The notes: generated by a model not told the origin, from the letters alone. DNA of 45,772 nucleotides from Candidatus Hodarchaeota archaeon (GCA_016839785.1 JAEOTQ010000057.1:1-45772); one strand, 5' to 3'; positions 25,187 through 34,241 are shown, counted from the stretch's first letter. Translations and numbers: made by a program.

Positions 25187-26068
25187 TCATAGTAGATTAT
25201 TTTTTTTGAGAAATGTACCATTCTGATACTCCTCAAAGGCAACACGTAGTTCTTCTTGTGTATTCATCACAATAGGACCTCCCCATGCAATAGGTTCGTT
25301 TATCGGCTTTCCAGATATCAAAAGGAAGCGTACTCCATAATCGTCTTTTGTAGTTACTTGTATGGTGTCTCCTTTTCGATTATACACAACTAGATTATCC
25401 TCTTCTAAATACTTATCACTATTTGGAGAAAATCTTCCTTTCCCTTCAAAAATATAAGCAAAAACAGTATGGCCATCTTCCACTGTGTGCGTAAATGTTA
25501 TACCTGGTGGAATTTCTACATCTAGATAGTGGGGTTCAGCTATGATATCTTTAACTGGACCTTCAGTTTCATTAAATTTACCAGCAAGGACACGAACTTT
25601 TATACCTCTATTTAGCTCTATTTCAGGTACTTGGGAAGCACTTATATCCTGATATCTAGGATCAATCATTTTTGAAGACCTTGGGAGGTTTACCCATAAT
25701 TGAAATCCAGTTAATGCCCCATCTGATAATTGAGGCATTTCCTCATGAACGATTCCTCCTCCAGCTGTCATCCATTGGATATCACCGCTACCTAAAATAC
25801 CCGAATTCCCGATACTATCTTTATGTTTAATGAGACCCTCCAACATGTATGTGACGGTCTCAATTCCTCGATGGGGATGTTCTGGAAATCCTGCGATATA
25901 ATCAGCTGGGTTGTCAGATCCAAACGCATCAAGAAGTAAGAAAGGATCTAGGAGCTTTGTCTCTTGATGACTAAAGACACGTTTGAGTTTAACACCTGCC
26001 CCATCCATCGTCGGAAAACTCGGTTGGATTCTATCAATAGTTCGAAAATTATTCATAGGAGAAGTCAT
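25187..26068 (-). CDS. Pirin family protein
   Basis: The 293-residue product has the double cupin layout of pirins. The N-terminal cupin carries the metal-binding motifs FPEHPHRGIETVTY and GGGIVHEEMP with the expected His and Glu residues. The second cupin (HYLDVEIPPGITFTHTVEDG) lacks a full metal site, as usual. Bacterial pirins can have quercetinase activity or act as redox-dependent regulators; the role in archaea is unknown. An ATG four codons downstream (26056) is an equally possible start. It stands between the hydrolase and the histone gene on the same strand. Confidence 0.92.
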   Translation of the reverse strand: MTSPMNNFRTIDRIQPSFPTMDGAGVKLKRVFSHQETKLLDPFLLLDAFGSDNPADYIAGFPEHPHRGIETVTYMLEGLIKHKDSIGNSGILGSGDIQWMTAGGGIVHEEMPQLSDGALTGFQLWVNLPRSSKMIDPRYQDISASQVPEIELNRGIKVRVLAGKFNETEGPVKDIIAEPHYLDVEIPPGITFTHTVEDGHTVFAYIFEGKGRFSPNSDKYLEEDNLVVYNRKGDTIQVTTKDDYGVRFLLISGKPINEPIAWGGPIVMNTQEELRVAFEEYQNGTFLKKNNLL

Positions 26069-26263
26069 AAAATATTATCATATAAGCATCGTTATGAAGA
26101 AATCAGATTTTTTGAGATTGACCTTACAAAGGAGGTAGAGTGTCCACTATCTAGTGATTTCTTGAAGAGATCATACTGGCTCTGTTAGTAGGATCTAAAT
26201 ATGATTCTCTGACCTCTCAGAGAGCCTGTAAATGAATAAAGAAAATGTGAAGAACTACTAATT

Positions 26264-26542
26264 TCACATTTTGGAGGCAGCTAGTCTGATATCATCACTC
26301 TTGACTGTTTTTCGTCCAGAGTTATTACAAATCTCAACCGCATACTTCGATAATTTCAAGCTGTATTCGGTAAGTTCATTATTAAGTGCATCGACCGCAT
26401 CTGCTGACACTCGGAATGCTCCTGCGTCACGTATTAATCGTTCAACTCTTGCACTTGCAAAACCACCAGCTCCAGAGCTTGATTTCTTTGCTGGGGCTGC
26501 TTTTTTGGCAGGTGCTTTTTTTGCTACTTTTTTCTTCGCCAT
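26264..26542 (-). CDS. Histone with lysine-rich N-terminal tail
   Basis: The 92-residue product has a complete archaeal histone fold from about residue 31: ARVERLIRDAGAFRVSADAV, LNNELTEYSLKLSKYAVEIC and GRKTVKSDDIRLAASKM. These are helices 1, 2 and 3 with the DNA-binding Arg and Lys-Thr residues of HMf-type histones. Most archaeal histones are only this fold of about 66 residues. Here a tail of 30 residues precedes it, rich in Lys, Ala and Pro with nine lysines in the first 20 residues, then a Ser/Gly linker. This resembles eukaryotic H3/H4 tails and the tailed histones reported from Heimdallarchaeia. AAGGA lies ten bases before the ATG. Confidence 0.95.
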   Translation of the reverse strand: MAKKKVAKKAPAKKAAPAKKSSSGAGGFASARVERLIRDAGAFRVSADAVDALNNELTEYSLKLSKYAVEICNNSGRKTVKSDDIRLAASKM

Positions 26543-27065
26543 TTTTTTCAGATTCCTTTTCTCATCAGGTAACTTGACGTGAGTTCTACATAAGGAATTA
26601 TTCCCTTTAAAAACTTATTCCATCAGAAGCAGTTCTTTCTAGAAAGCTAAGCCATGACAACAATCATATGAGTGACCATGATCAAGTAGAATTATAGCTA
26701 GAAGAGGGAACTTTGACTGATCATATATTTTGGAAAATAAAGAATAGTTACCAAAGGTACTACTTCATTATGACCAAATATAAATTCATAAGGCATAGAA
26801 TAGTATCGGATATGAGAACATTCGCTCACTCTGGAATCAGCGGTAGTTCTAAAATATAACTAATTCTTGGAGTAACGCATCTTTTAATCCATTAGATAGA
26901 AAAAAAACATATTTTTCTTATTCTATGAGTCCTGTTCTAACATTAAAAGGAAACTATGTAGTTTGAAAAGGAAATAAATAAAACTACACTATCCTGATCC
27001 TCTTGAAGTCTAGGAAAGTAAAATATAGTAGGGGTATTCCACTAGAATTAAGGAGAATGCAAGAG
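26543..27065. other. Intergenic region upstream of histone and GNAT genes
   Basis: I see no coding frame with gene-like features in this stretch. For the histone, an A/T element near 26607-26615 could be the TATA box. GGAAT and ATTCC (26593-26603) form a small symmetric site between it and the gene. Toward the GNAT gene, AAACTA and TAGTTT (26951-26964) form another inverted repeat. Neither site can be assigned to a regulator. Confidence 0.35.
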
Positions 27066-27938
27066 TTGAATATTAAATTTCATCCAAACCTTTCAGAATA
27101 CTATGAGTATGTTTTCCCGTTTCTGCTTAAACATGAAGCAGAGAATAACCTACTAATTGGCATCCTAAATACTTTGAAAAATGACATTCACTCATATAGT
27201 AAGGAAGATTCTCCAGTATTCATCTCATTAGAGAGTAATAACGAATTGGAATTGGTTTCTATTCGGACTCCCCCCTTCAATCAACTTATTTCATTTACAA
27301 ATAATTTGCGTACAATTGATATCCTTGTAAAGGAACTTAATAAAAAAAATATGGAGATTCCAGGTGTCTTAGGCTTTAAGGAAGGAGCACTGAGATTTGC
27401 ACAATTATGGGGGGAACTGAATAACCTCAGATTTATTCTAGAAACTCATGAACGGATTTATAGGCTTGAGAATGTAAATGCAAATACTTTAGGGGATAAT
27501 AAATTTGAAATAGCGGCAATAGATGATAAAGAGATCATTCTAAGCATGATGAAAGCATTCTTGTTTGAAGCACTTCCAGAAGGATCAAAAGAGGCAGAGC
27601 ACATCGAATCCTCTCAACGAAGAATGGCACAAGCAATTAAAGACCAGATGGTTCACGTTCTAAAAGTTGAGGGGAAGATTGTTTCAATGGCAAAACGAGC
27701 TCACGTAACTCCTAACGGACAAATAGTTAATGCAGTTTACACTCCTCCAAAAGAACGTAGAAAAGGCTATGCTACAGAATGTGTAGCAAGATTAAGTAAG
27801 AAAATTCTCTCTGAGGGAAAGAAATATTGTTTTCTCTTCACAGATCTAGCAAATCCAACCTCAAACAAAATTTATCAGACAATTGGCTATCGTCCAGTTA
27901 CTGATATGGATTTATATCGCTTTCAACCTGGTGAATGA
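27066..27938 (+). CDS. GNAT N-acetyltransferase
   Basis: The product has about 290 residues. Its C-terminal half carries the GNAT core: VLKVEGKIVSMAKRAH, then NAVYTPPKERRKGYATECVARL with the acetyl-CoA loop RRKGYA, and FLFTDLANPTSNKIYQTIGYRPV as the last strand-helix unit. The N-terminal part FHPNLSEYYEYVFPFLLKHEAENNLLIG is typical of a group with an unknown substrate. The frame opens at TTG 27003, but AAGGAG at 27050-27055 fits the TTG at 27066 (ten-base spacing) and gives an N-terminus like that of relatives. An ATG at 27057 is too close to the Shine-Dalgarno. The next gene overlaps its stop codon region. Confidence 0.82.
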   Translation: MNIKFHPNLSEYYEYVFPFLLKHEAENNLLIGILNTLKNDIHSYSKEDSPVFISLESNNELELVSIRTPPFNQLISFTNNLRTIDILVKELNKKNMEIPGVLGFKEGALRFAQLWGELNNLRFILETHERIYRLENVNANTLGDNKFEIAAIDDKEIILSMMKAFLFEALPEGSKEAEHIESSQRRMAQAIKDQMVHVLKVEGKIVSMAKRAHVTPNGQIVNAVYTPPKERRKGYATECVARLSKKILSEGKKYCFLFTDLANPTSNKIYQTIGYRPVTDMDLYRFQPGE

Positions 27939-27939
27939 T

Positions 27940-28173
27940 ATGCAAAAGAAAAAAAAGTGCCAGAACTGTGGAGGAGCTTATATAGTCAATATTCCCAATA
28001 GTTTTTTCGAAAGAGAAGAACATTTATCAATGAAGTGCCCCTATTGTGATTTTTTATTGTCCATGATGGTTGAGGATGGGCGTTTAATTACGGAATCGGA
28101 TGCGAGCTCATATCTGAGGCAATTACCTAAAAAACAGGTGAAGACACAGCCTTGGGTTCAATTGATTAAATAA
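27940..28173 (+). CDS. Small zinc-ribbon protein
   Basis: A 77-residue protein starting at the ATG within GAATGATATGC just after the GNAT stop. It has the four cysteines of a zinc ribbon: KCQNCGG near the N-terminus and KCPYCDF about 28 residues later. The rest is helical and charged. It is probably cotranscribed with the GNAT gene. The role, perhaps nucleic-acid or protein binding, is not evident. Confidence 0.65.
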   Translation: MQKKKKCQNCGGAYIVNIPNSFFEREEHLSMKCPYCDFLLSMMVEDGRLITESDASSYLRQLPKKQVKTQPWVQLIK

Positions 28174-28358
28174 TCAAATAACAATCATCATTACTGGTAT
28201 CCCAAAACTCCTCATTCTTACGTTTTTCAGAGTTCAAATTCTCTTGAACTAAGGGATTTACACATTTATGTAAGTAAAACTATAAGTTAGCCTTGCATAA
28301 TAGTGTATTCAGATATATTCTATTTCGTAAATCGTAAATTTAAGGAGTTAGAATCATA

Positions 28359-28565
28359 ATGAAAACACTTGAAGAGCTGGAAAGGGAAAATATTGCCCAG
28401 CAAGCTAACTGCTGGTGGTGTGGATCAATCTTTAAGAGAGGATCAATATGGAGTGATTCAAATAAACATGGAGTTTCACTCTTGGGAAAAAGTGAAAAAC
28501 AACTTGTTTTCCTCCACTGCAATGATTGTGGTAATGATACTTCCCTGACTAGGTGGATTTCATGA
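28359..28565 (+). CDS. Small protein with two CxxC motifs
   Basis: The 68-residue protein has CWWCGS at residues 18-23 and HCNDCGNDTSLTRWIS at the C-terminus, so one zinc ion is probably bound. AAGGAG lies 12 bases before the ATG. A decayed partial copy of its C-terminal part occurs at 40224-40355. No known family comes to mind. Confidence 0.65.
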   Translation: MKTLEELERENIAQQANCWWCGSIFKRGSIWSDSNKHGVSLLGKSEKQLVFLHCNDCGNDTSLTRWIS

Positions 28566-28998
28566 CATAGTTTGGGATTTTTGGAGTTAATTTTTGAGTT
28601 AACATTCTCCAAACATGATTTCGACTTCTCTAATTTCATTTATTATCTTCTTTGTCCATAAAATAACAGGAAATTCTTATTTCTGTCTTTGGGAAAACGT
28701 ATTAATCTGAAGGGGAAATTAAAAACTCCTAGAACTTGGTTCCAAAGATGTTGGTTATCATAGCAAAAGAACCCAGCGATAATTACGAATTCTTGTAATT
28801 TGCAGCTGTAATATTAATAAGAATTGACCTTGGATTTATGAAGTAGTCCGTTTTTCTTTTTTTCTAATTTTTATTACTTAATATATTTGTTGAGAATGAA
28901 GGCTTAATGAATTGAGTACAAGAACCAACCTAAAATGATTCATTTATATATGAAGACGTTGATTTATCTTATATATTTAACTTCAGGAAGTTTCTAAA
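28566..28998. other. Gene-free stretch before the signalling island
   Basis: No plausible coding frame is seen. The end contains ATTTATCTTATATATTTAAC (28961-28980 region), a likely TATA element for the gene at 28999, with AGGAAG as Shine-Dalgarno at 28985. Nothing else stands out. Confidence 0.35.
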
Positions 28999-29520
28999 TT
29001 GGAAAAGAAAACACAGGTTTACACACTCATATGGGATAATGGTTTTGTACTGAAGAATGACGAGAAACAATCTCAGAACAAGATATTCCTTTTTATGGAT
29101 GAAGAATCAAAATATATGCGATTAACATATCCTTCTTCTATCGATTTGATTACACGGAGAACTCTGGAACGGCAGCTCCGTCAGATTCAGAAAAGAGGTT
29201 TTTTTCTCGAAAAAGAAAATCTGCGAATCGGCCAAGGTTATGAATATCAAATGGAAGAGGATAGAGATGTTTCACCATCAAGTCTAAAGGAGCATTCTCT
29301 TGAAAAAAGCCCTGATTCAACTGAAGCTGAAGATTTCCCCAAAATTGTACCGTTGATACGCGAAATTAAACAGATATGGATCCATAAGCGAACAGGTGAA
29401 GGATCAGACATGGCAGATTCTCTTGAAAATGGCCAACCGAGTTATTTTGTGTCATTTTTAGCATCTAACTATCAGAAGTTAAATATTCTTATCAATAGTC
29501 TTCCAGATAATCTCTCTTAA
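28999..29520 (+). CDS. Hypothetical protein
   Basis: I do not recognise this 173-residue protein. The first 80 residues form a mixed fold (VYTLIWDNGFVLKN, IFLFMDEESKYMRLTYPSSI, RRTLERQLRQIQKRGFFLEK). The Arg-rich helix and following RIGQGYEY could bind nucleic acid. A charged linker leads to a C-terminal part with REIKQIWIHKRTGEG. It starts at TTG with AGGAAG eight bases upstream. It forms an operon with the HTH protein that begins 25 bases after it. Position upstream of the Rag-like GTPase gene is suggestive but not proof of a link. Confidence 0.55.
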   Translation: MEKKTQVYTLIWDNGFVLKNDEKQSQNKIFLFMDEESKYMRLTYPSSIDLITRRTLERQLRQIQKRGFFLEKENLRIGQGYEYQMEEDRDVSPSSLKEHSLEKSPDSTEAEDFPKIVPLIREIKQIWIHKRTGEGSDMADSLENGQPSYFVSFLASNYQKLNILINSLPDNLS

Positions 29521-29545
29521 TGATCTATAAGAATGTGTGTAATAA

Positions 29546-30214
29546 ATGGTAAGAAAAAACCACTATAATAGTGTAGAGACTATTATAACAACCTTAGAGG
29601 AAGCTGATACACAGATCTCATATGAAGAACTGAGTAAACAGACCAAGATTAGAGCAAACAGTTTGAAAATGTGGTTGAGGATTATTGAACTAGTCCAAAA
29701 TAGTACTATTTTCCTAAATTTGACTGAAAATGGGGTAGTAAGCAAATCGTTATCAGATGGTCCCGTTAATGCCCGTATTAGAGTCCAAAAGCGTGAAAAA
29801 GACCCGAAAATTCAAGCATTTCTAACAGAGTTTAAAGGAGTACTATCGAGGACCAAAATATCTTTGGAGGACGATAATATTAAGAATTACCCACAATTAA
29901 AAACTCGAACAGACCTTTCTTCACCTAGATCACCAGTATACACAGATTTACAGTCAGAACTTACTCAAGTACTTGAACAGGGGCTTTCTTTTTTATCTTC
30001 ACCTGAACAAATTAACAAAGGAGAGAATTCTAAGTCCGAAACGCGTTTCATGAATGAATTAAAACAGGCTGTCAATCTTGGAATCAAGAATCTTGAAAAA
30101 GTCGTTGTTACGGATTACAAAGAGAAAAAAGGAAGAGTCACTGCAATGAAATCTGAATTGGAGATGGCTTTTAAAGCTCGTGAAAATCGGCTTATAGAAA
30201 ATAGAAAGAATTGA
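29546..30214 (+). CDS. Helix-turn-helix protein of unknown role
   Basis: The 222-residue product begins with a probable winged-helix: SVETIITTLEEADTQISYEELSKQTKIRANSLKMWLRIIELV. The remainder is charged and mostly helical, with a long C-terminal helix (EKKGRVTAMKSELEMAFKARENRLIE) that may form a coiled coil. No family is recognised. It is second in a two-gene operon. Confidence 0.5.
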   Translation: MVRKNHYNSVETIITTLEEADTQISYEELSKQTKIRANSLKMWLRIIELVQNSTIFLNLTENGVVSKSLSDGPVNARIRVQKREKDPKIQAFLTEFKGVLSRTKISLEDDNIKNYPQLKTRTDLSSPRSPVYTDLQSELTQVLEQGLSFLSSPEQINKGENSKSETRFMNELKQAVNLGIKNLEKVVVTDYKEKKGRVTAMKSELEMAFKARENRLIENRKN

Positions 30215-30519
30215 TGTCATTTTATTATAATGAATACAATAATATCATCAGTATTTTCAAAAAGGAATAACCTTACTTGAGTATGTAAACAACTGTTTAT
30301 TTATCCGTAGAGAGGTATTTTTGTGTATCGTGGTCAAAAATTAATTGCAATACTCTTAAGTTGTGAAAAGTATTTGTTTTGGTATTTCTCCATGATAATC
30401 AGTAGTAGGATGATTCTAATTTAATAGATTCTATAAATAAGCAATCGAATGAGTTTTTAGCTATCGATTTCATGTAGATATAGAAATTCTTTTTATAGCA
30501 GGATTAATCCATCTAAGTT
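30215..30519. other. Intergenic region before the longin/Rag-like gene
   Basis: No coding frame is apparent. An A/T-rich element TTCTTTTTATAGC at 30489-30500 is a candidate TATA box, but it is close to the ATG at 30520 and would give a leaderless message. Nothing else stands out. Confidence 0.3.
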
Positions 30520-31923
30520 ATGAATCATGAGTCATCAAAAACAATCAAACGAGTGTCCATAATTAATGCTGATACTGGGATAGAAATATACCAAAAAGAT
30601 TATGAACCTTCATTCTTCCTAGATAAAGATAATCAATTAATTTCTGGATTCATTTCGGCTTTGGTCCAATTTTCTCAAGAAATTGTTAAAGATAACATCC
30701 AAGAGATGGTTTTTTCGAACTCACAGCTATATTTAATGCGGTTTCCCACCGTTTTAATTGTAATTTTGACTCCGATTGGTATTCCTCATGAAAAAGTCAT
30801 GCCCATATTTGAAGTCTTAGGAAACGAAATTGAGAATAAATTTTCCTCTACTCAACTAGACTTCGTCACTCCAGAATTGTCTATAGAAATTGAAACAGTT
30901 ATTGATAAATGTTTGGAAAAGGATGTTCAGTTTCCTACATTTCCAATCACTAGGCAAGATACTGCCCCTAAGATTGTTATAGCTGGATTAAGAAAAGCAG
31001 GTAAAACTACAGCAATTAGAAGTTTCTTTGACTCGTGGGATAAAGAACAGCTACAAACAATACGTCCAACTGTTGATCACTCAATCTTTCACTCCTTCTT
31101 GGAAGTTATGAAGACTGAACTGACAATTTTCGACCTTGGGGGGCAAACCCAGTATGTAGACATGCATGTTAAGGATCGATCAAAGTGGAGAGGTGCAACC
31201 GCCGTTCTGTTCTTAGTAGACATGCACCAACCTGAAGAATTCTCTGCGGCTCATATTTACCTTGAAAATATAATGAAAATATATGAATCAATGAATGAAA
31301 TTCCATTTATTGCTTTAATGGGCCATAAATACGATCCTGCTGATGTCAGTGAGCTTCAACCTAATCTCATGGAATTGCTAAAGACATTTAAAGATCTCTT
31401 TAAATGGCCCCGTTATTCTGTCTTCCTGTCTTCTATCTTTGATGATTCGCTCTATTTAGCATTGATGCGTACATTGGTACGAATTGTTCCTCGTGCTCTT
31501 CTCCAAAATATCATTGGTAGTGCTATTTTCTTTGAGACGCAAAATCAAGTTTGGAGTACTATTTCAGAGGAAGTAGTTCCAGAGGCTAATTCTCGTGCAT
31601 TCTGGTCCAAAATAATAAATCTATCAATTCCATATGGAGAAAAGCTTGCTAATACTATTTTTAGAGAGTGGTTATCTGGAGAGTTTGATCAGGAAATAAA
31701 ACCAAATCTAAAGCTAATTGATGTTGCACTTAAAGATATTGCTGGGGGGATGCAAATCAATATTGTAATGCCAAAAGAGGGGAATTCTCATATCATGATT
31801 CCTGTTATTGAGGGTTTGCTCACTGGGTTAGGAAACGTTTTTGGTTTCTCACGGATTATGAGGCTTCATATAGATCAACAAACTGGGTACATCTCTACAA
31901 GCTGGGGTTTATACGAATTTTAA
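30520..31923 (+). CDS. Longin-like domain fused to a Rag-like GTPase with C-terminal domain
   Basis: The 467-residue product has three parts. Residues 10-105 form a longin-like domain (KRVSIINADTGIEIYQKDYE, ISGFISALVQFSQEIV, then strands). Residues 150-320 form a GTPase: P-loop GLRKAGKTT (156-164), DLGGQ (205-209) and GHKYD (268-272). The HKxD in place of NKxD is characteristic of Rag/Gtr GTPases. The C-terminal 145 residues (SAIFFETQNQVWSTISEE, then long helices and a final strand pair) may be roadblock-like, as in Rag proteins, but this is weaker. Rag proteins of eukaryotes lack an N-terminal longin. The gene ends 2 bases from the converging response regulator gene. Confidence 0.8.
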   Translation: MNHESSKTIKRVSIINADTGIEIYQKDYEPSFFLDKDNQLISGFISALVQFSQEIVKDNIQEMVFSNSQLYLMRFPTVLIVILTPIGIPHEKVMPIFEVLGNEIENKFSSTQLDFVTPELSIEIETVIDKCLEKDVQFPTFPITRQDTAPKIVIAGLRKAGKTTAIRSFFDSWDKEQLQTIRPTVDHSIFHSFLEVMKTELTIFDLGGQTQYVDMHVKDRSKWRGATAVLFLVDMHQPEEFSAAHIYLENIMKIYESMNEIPFIALMGHKYDPADVSELQPNLMELLKTFKDLFKWPRYSVFLSSIFDDSLYLALMRTLVRIVPRALLQNIIGSAIFFETQNQVWSTISEEVVPEANSRAFWSKIINLSIPYGEKLANTIFREWLSGEFDQEIKPNLKLIDVALKDIAGGMQINIVMPKEGNSHIMIPVIEGLLTGLGNVFGFSRIMRLHIDQQTGYISTSWGLYEF

Positions 31924-31925
31924 CC

Positions 31926-32318
31926 TTAGGAATTCTTTTTTTCACTCAATTTCAGGGTGACCAAATCTAGCAATTTCTCTTCCTGAAAAGGTTTAGTAAT
32001 ATAATCATTTGCCCCAAGAAATCGTGCAAAACGTATGTCGTCAGGAGTAGCTAAAGCAGATAAAAATATTAAAGGTATTTGATTGAATTTTGGATTATTC
32101 TTCAAGAATTGATATAACTCATAACCGTCCATTTCTGGCATCATGATGTCACTGACAATTAAATCAGGGAGCCTCCCTTGTGATATATCAAGCAATTTTT
32201 TTGTTGCCTCTTTTCCATTTGTAGCCATTTCCACTTCATAATTATTTGCTTCTAAAGTAACCATTATATTAAATAAAACGTCAGGATTGTCTTCAACAAC
32301 TAAAATTAATGGAGATAT
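31926..32318 (-). CDS. Single-domain response regulator (probable AUA start)
   Basis: The REC domain has 130 residues when read from the ATA at 32318: SPLILVVEDNPDVLFNI with the acidic pair, phospho-acceptor Asp57 in LIVSDIMMPEMDGYEL, FLSALATPDDI and DYITKPF with the conserved Lys. The first ATG (32264) would remove the first strand and the acidic pair, which a REC domain needs. The frame between the upstream stop (32376) and 32264 has no ATG, GTG or TTG. A perfect AGGAGG lies eight bases before the ATA. It follows the histidine kinase gene by 38 bases and is its likely partner. Confidence 0.85.
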   Translation of the reverse strand: MSPLILVVEDNPDVLFNIMVTLEANNYEVEMATNGKEATKKLLDISQGRLPDLIVSDIMMPEMDGYELYQFLKNNPKFNQIPLIFLSALATPDDIRFARFLGANDYITKPFQEEKLLDLVTLKLSEKKNS

Positions 32319-32326
32319 CTTAAACG

Positions 32327-32332
32327 CCTCCT
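32327..32332 (-). promoter_or_regulatory. Shine-Dalgarno site defining the response regulator start
   Basis: On the coding strand the sequence is AGGAGGCGTTTAAGATA, a perfect anti-16S match with eight bases to the in-frame ATA at 32318. No standard start codon lies within reach. Confidence 0.65.
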
Positions 32333-32356
32333 TTTTAACTACATTACTTGTACCTA

Positions 32357-34099
32357 TTAATCTTTCTTTTCGATTTCAATTTCATCATCTAGCTGATCTT
32401 CTTTCAGCCTCGGGATAAAGAGAATTACAGTGGTTCCATATTTTAATTTGCTTTCTAAGAAAATGTCTCCTTTGTGCATTTTTATCAGATCTCTTGCAAT
32501 TCCTAGTCCTAAACCTGTTCCAGGAATATGGTTTACCTTTTGCGATCGGAAAAATCGTTCAAACATCCTAGGTAGGTCATCATCTGAAATTCCCATGCCT
32601 TTATCTGATATCTTAACTAATACCCCTTCTGAATTCTCTTTATTATATTTTCCTTTATATTTTTCTATTCCCGTAACCAATATTGATCCTTTCTCAAATG
32701 AATATTTAATACTGTTATCTAAAATTATTCTAAATATCTGAGACATCCTATTCGGATCACCAACGAGAGGAAGTTCAATATTATTCGATATATGGACTTC
32801 TATTGATTTTGACTGAGCTCTTGGTTCTAATTGGGTCAGAACCTCCAAAATCACTTCATCTAACAGATATGATTTCCAATGAAATTTAACCCTTCTCTCA
32901 TCAATACGTGATACTAAAAGTAAATCTTCAATTAGCTCGTGTAAGAGCGTTGCATTCCGGGAAATTGCTTCCATCAATTTAGATTTAGTTGAATCAGGTA
33001 ATTTATTTCCATATTTTTCGTAATTACTTATACTTTGGTTTATAACAGTAATGGGTGTTCGCAATTCATGACTAACAGTCGAAACAAATTGTTTTCTCAT
33101 ATTATCAAATTCCACAAAAGGTGTAATGTCCTGAAATTCTATAATGGTTCCTATAGACGAAGTATCGTAATAATTTCCCATTGCAGAACCGAATTGTAGA
33201 AATAATCCTGTCATAGGTTCAATTGAAATTTCTTGTGGGAAATATGAAAAAAACAACTTTTGTATTGTGCTAAAGAATGGATTTCCCTCACTAAGAATTA
33301 AATTAACTCCCTCGATAATTTCTTTTTTGAAAATTCGTCTAAAATACTCCTTAGCGGTTTGGTTTACAATGACAACTTTTCCATCATCATCTAAAACAAT
33401 TATTCCATCTGTGATTGTGTTTAATATTAATTCTATACGTCGTTTCTGATCAAGAAGATCTTGGGTTTTTCTTTGTACTTGAGATTGCAAGAAATCTCTC
33501 GATTTGGACAATGTTTCTTCAGTTTTTTTTCGAAATATCGCAGTACCTAGTATATCTGCAAAGATTCGGATACTTCTCAAATCTTCTTCTTGCCAAGTGT
33601 GAGCCATTGTGATATTTAGGATGAATATGCACCCAGCCAAATATTCAGGAGTGAATATTGGGAAACCGATTAAACTTTGAACACCTTTTTCTTCCAGATA
33701 GTTACGTTCCTGTTCTCCAGTGCTTAGAATTCCTGAATTTCCTGCCAGGATAATTTCATGTCCTTCCCGTATTTCGTTTTGAAACCATTTAAAGTTGTAA
33801 ATTGGAAATGTGCTAAAATAATCATCTCTATTTGAAATTCGATCAGAATTCCAACCAAGAACCATGATTTCATCATTCGTTGGTTCATCAAATAAGCAAA
33901 CTAACACCCCATCCACCATATACATATGAAATAGATCCGCAATCTCTGATAAGTAATATTTCAGTGCCATTTTGAAGTTACTTGAAAATACAAGATAAGT
34001 CGAAATATCACCTATAGTCTTTTCTACCTTCAACCTGAATTCGATTTTCTCTTCCAACGTTTTTATTAACGAATTTTCATAGCTCATAAGCAGTTTCAA
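32357..34099 (-). CDS. Histidine kinase with GAF and PAS sensor domains
   Basis: A soluble kinase of 580 residues. Residues 20-190 form a GAF-like sensor (ISTYLVFSSNFKMAL, VQSLIGFPIFTPEYLAGCIF). A coiled helix and a PAS domain follow (LNTITDGIIVLDDDGKVVIV, about 223-330). The HisKA helix has phospho-acceptor His344 in FVSTVSHELRTPIT. The ATPase domain shows IFRIILDNSIKYS, ISDKGMGIS and GTGLGLGIA. No membrane helix is seen, so it senses something in the cytoplasm. It starts at TTG with AGGA upstream. The response regulator gene follows it, and the longin/Arf-like gene is divergent from it. The PAS-to-HisKA part resembles the kinase at 35921, including DITPFVEFDNMRKQFVSTVS. Confidence 0.92.
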   Translation of the reverse strand: MKLLMSYENSLIKTLEEKIEFRLKVEKTIGDISTYLVFSSNFKMALKYYLSEIADLFHMYMVDGVLVCLFDEPTNDEIMVLGWNSDRISNRDDYFSTFPIYNFKWFQNEIREGHEIILAGNSGILSTGEQERNYLEEKGVQSLIGFPIFTPEYLAGCIFILNITMAHTWQEEDLRSIRIFADILGTAIFRKKTEETLSKSRDFLQSQVQRKTQDLLDQKRRIELILNTITDGIIVLDDDGKVVIVNQTAKEYFRRIFKKEIIEGVNLILSEGNPFFSTIQKLFFSYFPQEISIEPMTGLFLQFGSAMGNYYDTSSIGTIIEFQDITPFVEFDNMRKQFVSTVSHELRTPITVINQSISNYEKYGNKLPDSTKSKLMEAISRNATLLHELIEDLLLVSRIDERRVKFHWKSYLLDEVILEVLTQLEPRAQSKSIEVHISNNIELPLVGDPNRMSQIFRIILDNSIKYSFEKGSILVTGIEKYKGKYNKENSEGVLVKISDKGMGISDDDLPRMFERFFRSQKVNHIPGTGLGLGIARDLIKMHKGDIFLESKLKYGTTVILFIPRLKEDQLDDEIEIEKKD

Positions 34100-34241
34100 T
34101 CCAAAATCCTGATTTGGGGTTAGAGAGAATCAATATAATATAAATTTTAATTAAGCAGAGTTTTTCAGTTCCATATGGATGGTAATGAAACTAATAAGTT
34201 ATAAATGATAATATTAGAATAGACACAATGAGATTTTTTCC

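Noticed and set aside
26543-27065. tRNA or other structured RNA gene
   Set aside because: I looked for the T-arm signature and CCA-type acceptor stems in this and other gaps and found none.
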